NCBI RefSeq assembly: GCF_037201965.1
Contig: NZ_CP147518.1
Coordinates: 2,045,001-2,109,000 of the forward strand
From: Spirosoma sp. SC4-14
Lineage (GTDB): Bacteria; Bacteroidota; Bacteroidia; Cytophagales; Spirosomataceae
Direction of reading: 5' to 3'
Length of the DNA stretch: 64,000 nt
Part shown: in pieces, positions 43,601 through 51,401 of the stretch
How positions within the stretch are numbered: position 1 is the first letter of the stretch
How the letters are laid out: every line of letters begins with the position of its first letter
Notes under the pieces: model-generated
Seen by the model: only the letters and a program-made list of their open reading frames with translations
What the model was told of the DNA's origin: nothing
Database searches by the model: none
Position numbers and translations under genes: made by a program

Positions 43601-44263
43601 TTCTTTGGGTATCAGCAACTGGGCGTTTTTCGCGACCAGGCCGATCTGGATAGTTACCCCCACTTTTCTGATAGTCGTCCGGGCGATGTGAAATTTGCCG
43701 ATGTCAATGGCGACGGTAAAATTACCGCCGATGACCGAACGCTGATCGGTAATAACCAGCCCGATTTTATTTACGGTATTACCAATACACTATCGTTTAA
43801 AGGGTTCGATCTGAGCATTGTGGCGCAGGGCGTTCAGGGTGGGCAAATCCTGAACCTGTCGCGCCGGTTCTTCGAAAACCTGGAAGGCAACTCGAACCAG
43901 TTGACCACGGTGCTCAACCGCTGGCATTCTCCGCAAGATCCTGGCAATGGCATAACACCACGAGCTAATGCCCGCAGTACGGGTAATAACAACCAGGTAT
44001 CGAGCCGTTGGGTCGAAAGTGCGTCTTATTTCCGCATTCGGAACATCACGCTGGGCTACAATGTGCCCCGTCCATTCCTGCAAAAAATCAAGGTACAAAC
44101 CCTGCGGGTGTATGCCGGTGTGCAGAATGCGCTGACTGTTTCGAAATACCTGGGCTACAATCCGGAGGTTAGTGGCTACGAAGGCCCACTGACGGGTGGT
44201 GTCGATTACGGCTCTTATCCGTTGGCGCGTACGTACACGATTGGTTTAAATCTGGGCTTCTAA
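40691..44263 (+). CDS. SusC-family TonB-dependent transporter with STN signalling domain
   Basis: The 1190-residue protein has, after the signal peptide, an STN domain at about 50-115 (LREVLNQFKTRYQVDILFEDRL...LLKPRGLRYTKVRAGVYVVL), which transducers use to contact FecR. Then come a carboxypeptidase-like domain (about 160-250), the TonB box (LNEIVVVGYGTQNRRE), a plug with the SusC signature LIVVDGQPL and the barrel ending IGLNLGF. It imports the PUL glycan and reports its presence to the sigma/FecR pair. It starts 27 bp after fecR and is followed by susD 17 bp later. Confidence 0.95.
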   Translation: MKYSVHLIRVLLVSSLLAGGHPGLAQFVAAAKAFPRTTHQTAHPQALQLREVLNQFKTRYQVDILFEDRLVNNHIVDPTAIDPSASLEKNLTNLLKPRGLRYTKVRAGVYVVLTENKSRKLTSADEINALPATAATVVEKPEFTQTNQLQAKTINLVAADQTISGQVIDAATNSPLPGVSVVVKGTSRGTTTDGEGNYKVSVPDQNAGPTLTLVFSFIGYTTQEIVVGNRSSINVSLSNDDKTLNEIVVVGYGTQNRRELTGSVASIQTQTIKDQPVSNVVEGLTGRMPGVLIQQNTGAPGNAPSIKVRGLGSISAGNGPLIVVDGQPLNSGGLTNAGGLNQLNPNDIEKIDVLKDASATAIYGSRGSNGVVMITTKRGKTGQSRISFDYYTGSQEVSKKMDVLNAQQFAEFSKEAANTAYLDRVPGASITDPNSARASGQRYRYPRGEFAGVNFDDPASLASYDYQDMIFRKAPISNYQLSASGGTEKVQYFLSGNYLKQDGVIKRSGIDRYTVRSNVDAQLSSKLKVGLSFSPSFMTENRVNSDGHWASNGVINAALSLPPFIPIYQADGMTYNSQTFYAAPYDWPGITNPVANITEADNQVTQLRLLGNAYAELAIWKSLRYRGTIGADLNYLRQNQYQTSAMPLNQLLPPNVSTGSAYTSQNINWVTNHTLSYTLDLNTTHHLEALVGLESQRNDYQESRVNANNFPNDLVRTVNAGTIIGGTSYRDQWALASYFARVNYNYKDRYLFNASVRRDGSSRFGTISRFGTFPSASVGWRIIEESFMKSVPVISDMKLRASYGLSGNNAFTSNYPAIGVLGKDNYVLGNALANGLATSSIANDRLGWEKSRQTDIGLDLGLFQNRVFLTVDYYKRITTDLLLSVQVPTLTGFTSAVRNIGKVENQGMEFALSTRNINGSGAGSFTWSTDLNLSFNRNKVLALGPTGDPIRSGTGVGETNITMIGQPLGSFFGYQQLGVFRDQADLDSYPHFSDSRPGDVKFADVNGDGKITADDRTLIGNNQPDFIYGITNTLSFKGFDLSIVAQGVQGGQILNLSRRFFENLEGNSNQLTTVLNRWHSPQDPGNGITPRANARSTGNNNQVSSRWVESASYFRIRNITLGYNVPRPFLQKIKVQTLRVYAGVQNALTVSKYLGYNPEVSGYEGPLTGGVDYGSYPLARTYTIGLNLGF

Positions 44264-44280
44264 TCTTTTCCCTGACTGTC

Positions 44281-45714
44281 ATGAAAGCAAAATATATTCT
44301 TGTCGGCCTGTTAACCCTAAGCCTGACAGCCTGTAAAGAACAATTTCTGGATCTGTCGCCCATTTCGGCGGTTGGTACGTCTTCGTTTTTCAAAACGCAG
44401 TCCGATGTACTGACGGCCCTAAACGGTGCTTACGGTGCCTTACAGTTTAATGGGCAGTATGGGCAGCTTTATGTCGTTGCCGAAATACCTTCCGACGATA
44501 CCAGCCCGGTTTTGTCTGGATCAGTTACCGATCAGGATGAGTTCGATAAGTTCTACGTTCGCACGACAAACCCGTATATTCTGGCTCGCTGGAGCGATGG
44601 GTATCGGGGCATTTATCGGTGCAATGCCATTATTGAGCGCACGCCGGGTGTATCGATGGACGAAACGCTGAAAAAACGGATCATTGGGGAGGCCAGGTTT
44701 CTGCGGGCGCTCATGTACTTCAATCTGGTTCGGGTGTTTGGCGATGTGCCGCTGGTGCTTACCGAAATTACAGACCCATTGCAAGGTTACGACTATGGAC
44801 GGGCACCCGTTGCCGATGTATATGCGCAGATTGTAAAAGATTTGAGCGATGCCGAAACGGTGCTGGCAACCAGCTATACCGGAACCGATGTGGGCCGCGC
44901 TACGGCCGGAGCAGCCAAAAGTTTACTGGGGAAAGTGTATCTGACGCAAAAGAAGTATGCCGAGGCTGCTACAAAGCTGAAAGAAGTGATCGACATGGGC
45001 ACTTACTCACTATTGCCCAACTATGCCGATTTGTTTAAGGCTGCCAATAAAAACAATAAAGAGTCGGTGTTTGAAGTGCAGTATAAGAAAGGGAATATTG
45101 GCGAAGGGAGTCCGTTCGCTAATGCCTATGCGCCCGAAAACTCGGGTAATGCCGTAATTCAGTTTGGGGGCGGGGGCAACAACCATCCAACGCCCGATCT
45201 GGAAAGTAGCTATGAAGCTGGCGACCCGCGCCGGGCCGTTTCGATGGCGAATAGTTACATCAACAGTAGCGGTGTTAAAATCGACTATTATTTCATAAAA
45301 AAATATGCTGATCCGCCAGTTGCGAATGGCGATTCTGACGATAACTGGTATGTGCTACGCTATGCCGACGTGTTGCTGATGTATGCCGAAGCCCTGAATG
45401 AAACGGGAAAAACGGCCGAAGCACTGCCTTATCTGAATCAGGTTCGTAAGCGGGTTGGACTGGCCGATAAAGCTATCACCGCACAGGCCGATTTGCGGCT
45501 GGCTATCGAGCAGGAGCGACGCGTTGAACTTGCTTTTGAAGGACATCGCTGGTTCGATCTGGTCCGTACGGGGCGTGCCTTGCCCGTTTTGCAGGCCAAA
45601 GCCGCATCGATTGGTATCAAAACCGCACTGACCGAAAATAACCTTGTTTTCCCCATTCCGCAGAGCCAGATCGATATTAATCCAACAAAAATCAAACAGA
45701 ATCCGGGGTATTAG
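44281..45714 (+). CDS. SusD/RagB-family surface glycan-binding lipoprotein
   Basis: The 477-residue protein has a lipoprotein signal with Cys18 (LSLTACKEQF). The SusD N-terminal TPR region contains IIERTPGVSMDETLKKRIIGEARFLRALMYFNLVRVFGDVPLV, split here by position 118-160. The RagB/SusD C-terminal region has RKRVGLADK, EQERRVELAFEGHRWFDLVRTG and FPIPQSQIDIN. It caps the STN-SusC channel encoded 17 bp upstream. A complex nested hairpin follows its stop and may set the expression level of the enzymes downstream. Confidence 0.95.
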   Translation: MKAKYILVGLLTLSLTACKEQFLDLSPISAVGTSSFFKTQSDVLTALNGAYGALQFNGQYGQLYVVAEIPSDDTSPVLSGSVTDQDEFDKFYVRTTNPYILARWSDGYRGIYRCNAIIERTPGVSMDETLKKRIIGEARFLRALMYFNLVRVFGDVPLVLTEITDPLQGYDYGRAPVADVYAQIVKDLSDAETVLATSYTGTDVGRATAGAAKSLLGKVYLTQKKYAEAATKLKEVIDMGTYSLLPNYADLFKAANKNNKESVFEVQYKKGNIGEGSPFANAYAPENSGNAVIQFGGGGNNHPTPDLESSYEAGDPRRAVSMANSYINSSGVKIDYYFIKKYADPPVANGDSDDNWYVLRYADVLLMYAEALNETGKTAEALPYLNQVRKRVGLADKAITAQADLRLAIEQERRVELAFEGHRWFDLVRTGRALPVLQAKAASIGIKTALTENNLVFPIPQSQIDINPTKIKQNPGY

Positions 45715-45717
45715 GTG

Positions 45718-45888
45718 TTGGTCATTAGTTGTATTGAGCGATAAGGTTGTTCTACAAGCTACCCTTTTTACCCCATCTCACCCTTTCCCCTGAAAACAGG
45801 GGAGGGGTATAATCTTATCACTCAGTACAATTAGTCATTTGTTTTATTCTAGCGTTCAATGACCAATATCCAATGACTAATGACCAAA
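45718..45888. repeat. Nested inverted repeat between susD and GH105 genes
   Basis: Outer arms TTGGTCATTAG (about 45718-45728) and CTAATGACCAA (about 45877-45887) flank a middle stem (45726-45749 against about 45811-45835, with most differences being transitions). Inside is a G/C core CCCTTTCCCCTG-AAAA-CAGGGGAGGG (about 45781-45806). It shares GGTCATTRGT words with 29908-29975. It may act as attenuator or mRNA-processing site after susCD. Confidence 0.6.
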
Positions 45889-45942
45889 TGAGTAGGTTCC
45901 GCTGGAATGGTTTCTTTCCCGGAGAAATGGACTAATCGAAAA

Positions 45943-47094
45943 ATGAATACTACCCCGAGCATGAAACGTGTACTGGCTGTTGGTTTTGCCGTGATTTTAC
46001 TGACCGGAACGGGTTTTACGAAGCTACGGACTGAACCGGGCAAACCAGCCGGAATGCGCAGTCGTGATGAGGTTTTTTCGTCAAAATACATCAAAGCTGT
46101 ACTAATAAAAGCGACAAAGTGGCAGTTGCAACACCCGAAACACAGCCCCACCGACTGGACCAATGGGGCGTTCTATGCGGGTGTGTTTGCGGCTTATGAA
46201 ACAACCCGATCAGCCGAAATTCTTGATTCGTTGATGGCCATTGGCAACCGGACACAGTGGCGGCCGGGACCGCGCTACGACCATGCCGACGATATTGCTG
46301 TTTGCCAGACCTATATTGACCTCTATCGGTTGAAAAAAGATCGGCGGATGATTCAGCCAACCATCGATACGGTGCAGAAATTGCGGACCGTACCCGGAAA
46401 AGAGGTGGCCAAACATGGAATAACCTGGTGGTGGTGCGATGCGCTGTTTATGGCACCGCCCGTGCTGGCCAAACTGAGTGCCACACTAAACGATCCGTCG
46501 TACAACACCTTCTCCGACTCGCTGTTCAAACAAACCTACGATCTGCTCTACAATCAGCAGGAACACCTGTTTGCGCGTGATGGCAGTTATCTGGTCGATG
46601 CCAGCGGCAATGGAAAGCGCGAAGCCAATGGTCAGAAAGTGTTCTGGTCGCGTGGCAATGGCTGGGTAATGGGTGGATTGGTGCGGGTGCTCGACGAACT
46701 TCCGGCTAAACATCCGAGCCGACCGTTCTACCTGACGCTGTTCAAACAAATGAGCGAACGCCTTTTGGCACTTCAGCAGGCCGATGGACTGTGGCGGGCC
46801 AGCCTGCTCGATCCGGCTGCCTATCCGGGTGGCGAAGCCAGTGGGTCGGGGTTTGACTGCTATGCACTGGCTTGGGGTATCAATCGGGGTATTTTGTCGA
46901 AGAAAACCTATCAGCCTGCCGTTGAAAAAGCATGGATAGCTCTTACGAAACTGGTGTCGCCCGAGGGCCGGGTAGGATGGGTACAACCGATTGGGGCCGA
47001 TCCACGGCGCAATTTTAGCGAAGATAGCTGGGAGGTTTACGGCACCGGTGCTTTTTTGCTGGCGGGTTCGCAGGTTATCAAATTAAAACCCTAA
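45943..47094 (+). CDS. GH105-family unsaturated glucuronyl/rhamnogalacturonyl hydrolase
   Basis: From the ATG at 45943 the protein has 383 residues: a signal/anchor (VLAVGFAVILLTGTGF) followed by an (alpha/alpha)6 barrel of the GH88/GH105 type. Motifs are YDHADDIAVCQTYIDLY with Asp116/117, TWWWCDALFMAPPVL, FWSRGNGWVMGGL and SGFDCYALAWGINRG. GH105 enzymes hydrolyse delta-4,5-unsaturated uronic acid ends left by polysaccharide lyases, as in rhamnogalacturonan or ulvan breakdown. No lyase gene is nearby, so the lyase must be elsewhere or supplied by other organisms. An ATG at 45961 is also possible; the frame is open from 45907 but the extra residues precede the signal. Confidence 0.88.
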   Translation: MNTTPSMKRVLAVGFAVILLTGTGFTKLRTEPGKPAGMRSRDEVFSSKYIKAVLIKATKWQLQHPKHSPTDWTNGAFYAGVFAAYETTRSAEILDSLMAIGNRTQWRPGPRYDHADDIAVCQTYIDLYRLKKDRRMIQPTIDTVQKLRTVPGKEVAKHGITWWWCDALFMAPPVLAKLSATLNDPSYNTFSDSLFKQTYDLLYNQQEHLFARDGSYLVDASGNGKREANGQKVFWSRGNGWVMGGLVRVLDELPAKHPSRPFYLTLFKQMSERLLALQQADGLWRASLLDPAAYPGGEASGSGFDCYALAWGINRGILSKKTYQPAVEKAWIALTKLVSPEGRVGWVQPIGADPRRNFSEDSWEVYGTGAFLLAGSQVIKLKP

Positions 47095-47125
47095 CATAGC
47101 AAAACGGATCGCTACCGGTATTCCT

Positions 47126-49444
47126 ATGCATAAAACCTTTCTCTTTTTTCTGGCGGCTGGGCCAGCAATGGCCCAGCCAGGGCAAACCTTGCCATCGGCA
47201 AAACCGCCTGTTGCTTATGTAAATCCGCTGATTGGATCGGCTCCGAGTCAGACACCAACCGCCAGAAAGCATAGCGAAGCCGGGAGTGAACTAAAAGGAC
47301 AAATTTCGCCAGCCGTTGGCCGTCCACATGCCATGACCACCTGGACACCCCAAACCCAGGCTACCGAAACCAAATGCATTGCGCCTTATTACTACAACGA
47401 TCCTAAAATCAGTGGTTTTCGGGGGAGCCACTGGCTCAACGGAAGCTGTGTGCAGGACTATGGCAGCGTAACCATCATGCCGGTTTCGGGCAAGCTGAAC
47501 TGGCTTCCAGCCGAACGGGCGTTGCCGTTCGACCACAAAACCGAAACCGTAACGCCTGCTTTTTATGAGGTTTTGCTTGCCGATGCCAACATTCGGGCGC
47601 AACTATCGGCTCATACGCGGGCCGGGCTGCTTCAGTTTACGTTTGGGAACGGTGGCGAAAGTTCAATACTTGTGGAACCAAACAGCGACGAAGGCGAAGG
47701 GTTTATCGAAATTCATCCTGAACGAAACGAGATCGTTGGCTATAATCCTGTTCATCGTATTTATCAGGGATCGGGCCAATCTGCCGGATTTAGTGGCTAT
47801 TTCGTGGTTCAGTTCGACCGACCTTTTAGCACCTTTGGTACCTGGAAAAATAAAGAGGCTACCTCCAGCTCAAAGCAAGCTAAAGGAACCGGCAAACGGG
47901 AGTTGGTGGGTGGGTTTGCGAGCTGGACACTAAAGCCGGGCGAAGTGGTTCGGGTGCGGGTAGGAACCTCCTTTGTGAGCGAAGCCGGTGCGAGAAAAAA
48001 TGTACGGTCCGAACTGCCCGACTGGAATATGGCTCGGGTTCGTCAGCAAACCGAAACCGCCTGGAATACCGAGCTGGGGCGAATGCAGATTACGGGCCGT
48101 GAAATGGATAAAACACTGTTCTATACGGCCCTGTATCACGCCAACCTGACACCTCGTATTTTTTCGGATGTCGACGGTGCCTATCCTGGTTTTGCCGACG
48201 ATACGGAAATTCATAAAGCTGAAGGCTTCGACTACTACTGCGATTTTAGCCTTTGGGATACCTTTCGGGCCTGTCAGCCTTTGCAAAACCTGCTGAACCC
48301 AAAGCGGGCGGGCGACATGATGCAGTCGTTGGTGAAAAAAGCCGAACAGGGGGGCTGGATGCCTATTTTCCCGTGTTGGGATAGTTATACGGCCGCCATG
48401 ATTGGCGATCACGCGCAGTCGGCCATTGCCGACGCGTACATAAAAGGTATTCGCAATTTTGATGTAAAAACGGCCTACACCTACTTGCGCAAAAATGCCT
48501 TCGACCCAAATTCCGACCCGAAAAGCTACGAAGCGGGTAAAGGGCGTCGGGCACTGACATCCTACCTGAAATACAATTATATCCCGCTCGAAGATTCGGT
48601 CTGGCAGGCATTTCACAAGCGGGAGCAGGTGTCGCGTACGCTCGAATACGCCTACGACGATTTCTGCCTGAGCCAGTTAGCCAAAGCGCTGGGGCATACC
48701 AGCGATGCCGATAGGTTGACGCAACGAGCCAGAAACTATCGGAACGTGCTGGACCCCTCAACCGGTTACGTACGAGGTCGTTATACCGATGGTCGATGGA
48801 TCGCTAAATTTAATCCGTTCGCGTTGCGGTCGTCGTTTATTACCGAAGGTTCTCCAGCGCAATACACGTTTTTTGTGCCACAGGACATTCCCGGACTAGC
48901 CCGGCTAGTGGGCGGTCGCGAACAATTGGTGGCTAAGCTCGATACCTTATTTAACGAAGGGTATTACTGGCATGGCAACGAACCTAATAATCAGATTGCT
49001 TATTTATATGCCTGTGTAGGGGCACCCTACAAAACCCAGGCTCGTGTTCGCCAACTGGTTCGTGATGAATACGATACCTCGCCGGGTGGACTTAGTGGCA
49101 ATGAAGATGGCGGTCAGATGTCGGCCTGGCTCGTGTTTAGTATGATTGGTTTATATCCGGTATGCCCCGGTACACCCTATTATGTGCTCGGAAGCCCGAC
49201 ACTCGATGCGGTGACCATCCGAACCGGTGCCGGGAAGCCGTTTGCCATTAGAGCCGAAAATAATTCACCCCAGAACGTGTATATCCAGCGCGCTACCTTA
49301 AACGGTAAGCCATTCTCTCGTACCTATCTAACACACAGTGAGTTACTGCAGGGCGGAACACTCGTGCTGACAATGGGCGAACAACCTAACCTGAACTGGG
49401 GTAGCCAGACCGCTGATGCTATGCCAGCGGTTTTGCCTGAGTAA
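47126..49444 (+). CDS. GH92-family glycoside hydrolase (alpha-mannosidase type)
   Basis: The 772-residue protein has a short signal peptide (LFFLAAGPAMAQ). The GH92 N-terminal domain opens with YVNPLIGS and has GFRGSHWLNGSCVQDYGSVTIMPVSG. The catalytic (alpha/alpha)6 domain has YCDFSLWDTFRACQPL, the motif HGNEPNNQIAYLY (many members have H after GNEP-x) and GNEDGGQMSAWLVFSMIGLYPVCPG, the catalytic acid/base region. GH92 members are Ca2+-dependent exo-alpha-mannosidases acting on alpha-1,2/1,3/1,4/1,6 bonds. The His to Asn change in the GNEP motif may shift linkage specificity. It lies 31 bp after GH105. Confidence 0.92.
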   Translation: MHKTFLFFLAAGPAMAQPGQTLPSAKPPVAYVNPLIGSAPSQTPTARKHSEAGSELKGQISPAVGRPHAMTTWTPQTQATETKCIAPYYYNDPKISGFRGSHWLNGSCVQDYGSVTIMPVSGKLNWLPAERALPFDHKTETVTPAFYEVLLADANIRAQLSAHTRAGLLQFTFGNGGESSILVEPNSDEGEGFIEIHPERNEIVGYNPVHRIYQGSGQSAGFSGYFVVQFDRPFSTFGTWKNKEATSSSKQAKGTGKRELVGGFASWTLKPGEVVRVRVGTSFVSEAGARKNVRSELPDWNMARVRQQTETAWNTELGRMQITGREMDKTLFYTALYHANLTPRIFSDVDGAYPGFADDTEIHKAEGFDYYCDFSLWDTFRACQPLQNLLNPKRAGDMMQSLVKKAEQGGWMPIFPCWDSYTAAMIGDHAQSAIADAYIKGIRNFDVKTAYTYLRKNAFDPNSDPKSYEAGKGRRALTSYLKYNYIPLEDSVWQAFHKREQVSRTLEYAYDDFCLSQLAKALGHTSDADRLTQRARNYRNVLDPSTGYVRGRYTDGRWIAKFNPFALRSSFITEGSPAQYTFFVPQDIPGLARLVGGREQLVAKLDTLFNEGYYWHGNEPNNQIAYLYACVGAPYKTQARVRQLVRDEYDTSPGGLSGNEDGGQMSAWLVFSMIGLYPVCPGTPYYVLGSPTLDAVTIRTGAGKPFAIRAENNSPQNVYIQRATLNGKPFSRTYLTHSELLQGGTLVLTMGEQPNLNWGSQTADAMPAVLPE

Positions 49445-49445
49445 G

Positions 49446-49958
49446 CTACTGTACCTTAAAATCGACCTTTTCGTTCGCCCAGGTCAGTGAGACAACCCCT
49501 TTTGGGGAAACCGTAAACGCCATTTTTTCGGTAAAGTCTTTTGTCTTTTTGGCCGGAACCGTAACGCGCAACACATCTTCGTCCTGCTTGTAGCTAAAGG
49601 CACCCCACTTAATGGTTTTGTTGATGATAATGGTCCAGTCTTTTTCGTTAGGAATCGTAAAGAGCGCATATTTACCTTTGGCCAGCGGCTTACCTTCTAG
49701 TTTAACATCATCCGAAAAATTGATAGATGTAGTTTCGTTGGCACCCGTGCGCCAAACTTGTCCGTAGGGAACGAGCTTTCCCCAGACTTCGCGCCCATTC
49801 ACCGAAGGTTGGCTGTAGTTGATAGTAATGGTTTTTCCATTAACTTTTGCCGATGCCTGAGCCGGTGGACTGGGCCGTTTGGCCGGATCGTCCTGAGCAT
49901 TAACAATGAGTGCTGTGGCCACGAATGCCAGCGAGAACAGAAATTGCTTTGTGTTCAT
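49446..49958 (-). CDS. DUF2911 secreted protein
   Basis: The 170-residue protein has a signal peptide cleaved near VNAQ. The DUF2911 motif is strongly conserved: INYSQPSVNGREVWGKLVPYGQVWRTGANE, with INFSDDVKLEGKPLAKGKYALFTIP and WTIIINKTIKWGAF. It is a small periplasmic beta protein common in Bacteroidota with no assigned function. It is the only minus-strand gene inside the PUL and shares a 105-bp divergent region with the HTH-TM protein at 50064. Confidence 0.9.
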   Translation of the reverse strand: MNTKQFLFSLAFVATALIVNAQDDPAKRPSPPAQASAKVNGKTITINYSQPSVNGREVWGKLVPYGQVWRTGANETTSINFSDDVKLEGKPLAKGKYALFTIPNEKDWTIIINKTIKWGAFSYKQDEDVLRVTVPAKKTKDFTEKMAFTVSPKGVVSLTWANEKVDFKVQ

Positions 49959-50023
49959 TTTGTTATCTTTGTTTAAGAACTATGCAAATGTGGGTTGCCG
50001 GTTTGTGAAAGTGGTTAGCACAG

Positions 50024-50053
50024 ATTGTTCATGTTTGTTCACGTTTGTTCATG
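50024..50053. promoter_or_regulatory. Three tandem 10-bp repeats in a divergent promoter region
   Basis: ATTGTTCATG (50024-50033), TTTGTTCACG (50034-50043) and TTTGTTCATG (50044-50053) follow one another without gaps. Ten base pairs is about one helical turn, so the three copies would face the same side of the DNA. They end 10 bp before the ATG of the HTH-TM protein at 50064 and lie within the 105-bp gap from the divergent DUF2911 gene. This is the look of a multi-site operator; the binding protein is unknown. Confidence 0.55.
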
Positions 50054-50063
50054 CTGATTAACA

Positions 50064-51356
50064 ATGGTTTCTGAAGAGATTATATGGGGGCGCTGCCGTC
50101 GGTTGATTGAGCAGAAAGTAGGCTGGGGCAATAGCGAACAGTGGCAGAACCGTGATTTTGAACAGCTCAGCGAACAGATTCTGCTCGAAACGGGCGTGTC
50201 GCTTAGTGTCAGTACACTCAAGCGGCTTTGGGGGCGCGTCCGTTACGATAGTGTGCCAACGCCTACAACGCTGGATACGCTTGCCCGGTTTGTTGGCTAC
50301 GATAGCTGGCGCGTATTCCGTCAGCAGAATCCAGAACCCATGCCTGTTCTTTCAGCAGATGCACCCGTAAAAGAACCGACTCCTTCCGTATCTATACCTG
50401 CATCGGTTGATTCCCGACCGCTTAGGCGTCGCTGGCTCGTTGGAGCTGTACTGGGCTTGTTGGTCATCGTGTGTTTTGTGTGGGCCTATCGGCAGCGTGA
50501 TACCGTATTGCGCTACGATTCGGTGGCGTTTACGAGTCGGCCGGTAGCGAAAGGAGCCCCTAACACGGTTATTTTTCAGTACAATGCTGCCGATTCCAAC
50601 GCCGATAGCGTATTTATTCAGCAGAGCTGGGACCCCAGCCTGCGGTTTCGGGTCGATAAGGCAAAAAACACCTACACCAGCACGTATTACTATCCTGGCT
50701 ATTACCGGGCAAAACTGGTTCTGAACGATTCAATCGTGCGCGAACACGATGTTTTTGTCGCATCGGATGGCTGGCTGGGCACCGTAGATCGCTTGCCGAT
50801 TCCGTTATACCTGCGAGCCAGTACAGTGAAAAAAGCAGACCAGATTGCCATTACGGCCGATGATCTGAAAGCAGTCGGTGTATCGCTCTCCGCTGATGTT
50901 CCCGCCACGAGTTTGTTCTGGGTCGATAGTATGAGCATTGTCGATGGGCAGGATTTTATTTTCGAAACGGCCGTACGCAGTACCTACAATCAGGGCAATG
51001 CCGTATGTCAGCCGATTCAGATTGGCCTGAAGTGTACGCAGGGGTATCACCAGATTCCGCTGTCGGTGCCGGGCTGTGTGGGCGAACTGCAACTCGTTAC
51101 GGGCAATAACCTGATAAGTGGCAAAACGGCCGATCTGTCGGGTTTAGGAGTAGATTTTAATAAATGGGTACTTGTTCGGTATGAAGTAGAAGGCAGACGG
51201 GCAGCGGTTTACGTGAATAATCGACGCGTTTATGAAGGCGAGTCCTGTGGCGATGCAGGGCGCGTTGTTGGCCTTCACTACGGTTTTCTGGGCACAGGGG
51301 CCGTACAATTTGCTCGTTTCCGATTCCCCGATTCCGACAAGGTAATTGCGTTTTGA
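50064..51356 (+). CDS. Transmembrane protein with HTH-like, PKD-like and lectin-like parts
   Basis: The 430-residue protein is not an assigned family to me. Residues 1-88 are cytoplasmic and helical, with [19 protein letters not shown] at about 45-63, similar to short HTH-like domains of Bacteroidota. Residues 89-118 form a Pro/Ser linker. One membrane helix lies at 124-142. Residues about 155-235 look PKD-like (VIFQYNAAD...[17 protein letters not shown]), and about 290-420 look like a concanavalin/LamG lectin fold ([10 protein letters not shown]...[26 protein letters not shown]). This suggests a one-protein system in which glycan binding outside changes DNA binding inside. It starts 10 bp after three tandem 10-bp repeats and is followed by the PQQ dehydrogenase gene after 45 bp. 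Confidence 0.7.
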   Translation: MVSEEIIWGRCRRLIEQKVGWGNSEQWQNRDFEQLSEQILLETGVSLSVSTLKRLWGRVRYDSVPTPTTLDTLARFVGYDSWRVFRQQNPEPMPVLSADAPVKEPTPSVSIPASVDSRPLRRRWLVGAVLGLLVIVCFVWAYRQRDTVLRYDSVAFTSRPVAKGAPNTVIFQYNAADSNADSVFIQQSWDPSLRFRVDKAKNTYTSTYYYPGYYRAKLVLNDSIVREHDVFVASDGWLGTVDRLPIPLYLRASTVKKADQIAITADDLKAVGVSLSADVPATSLFWVDSMSIVDGQDFIFETAVRSTYNQGNAVCQPIQIGLKCTQGYHQIPLSVPGCVGELQLVTGNNLISGKTADLSGLGVDFNKWVLVRYEVEGRRAAVYVNNRRVYEGESCGDAGRVVGLHYGFLGTGAVQFARFRFPDSDKVIAF

Positions 51357-51401
51357 TTGATCGACAGGCTGTGAAAACAGCTATGCCGGTTTTACTCATC
51401 T

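Noticed and set aside
47930-48616. 228-codon open frame antisense to GH92
   Set aside because: GH92 is certain on the plus strand; the antisense frame reflects its codon bias.
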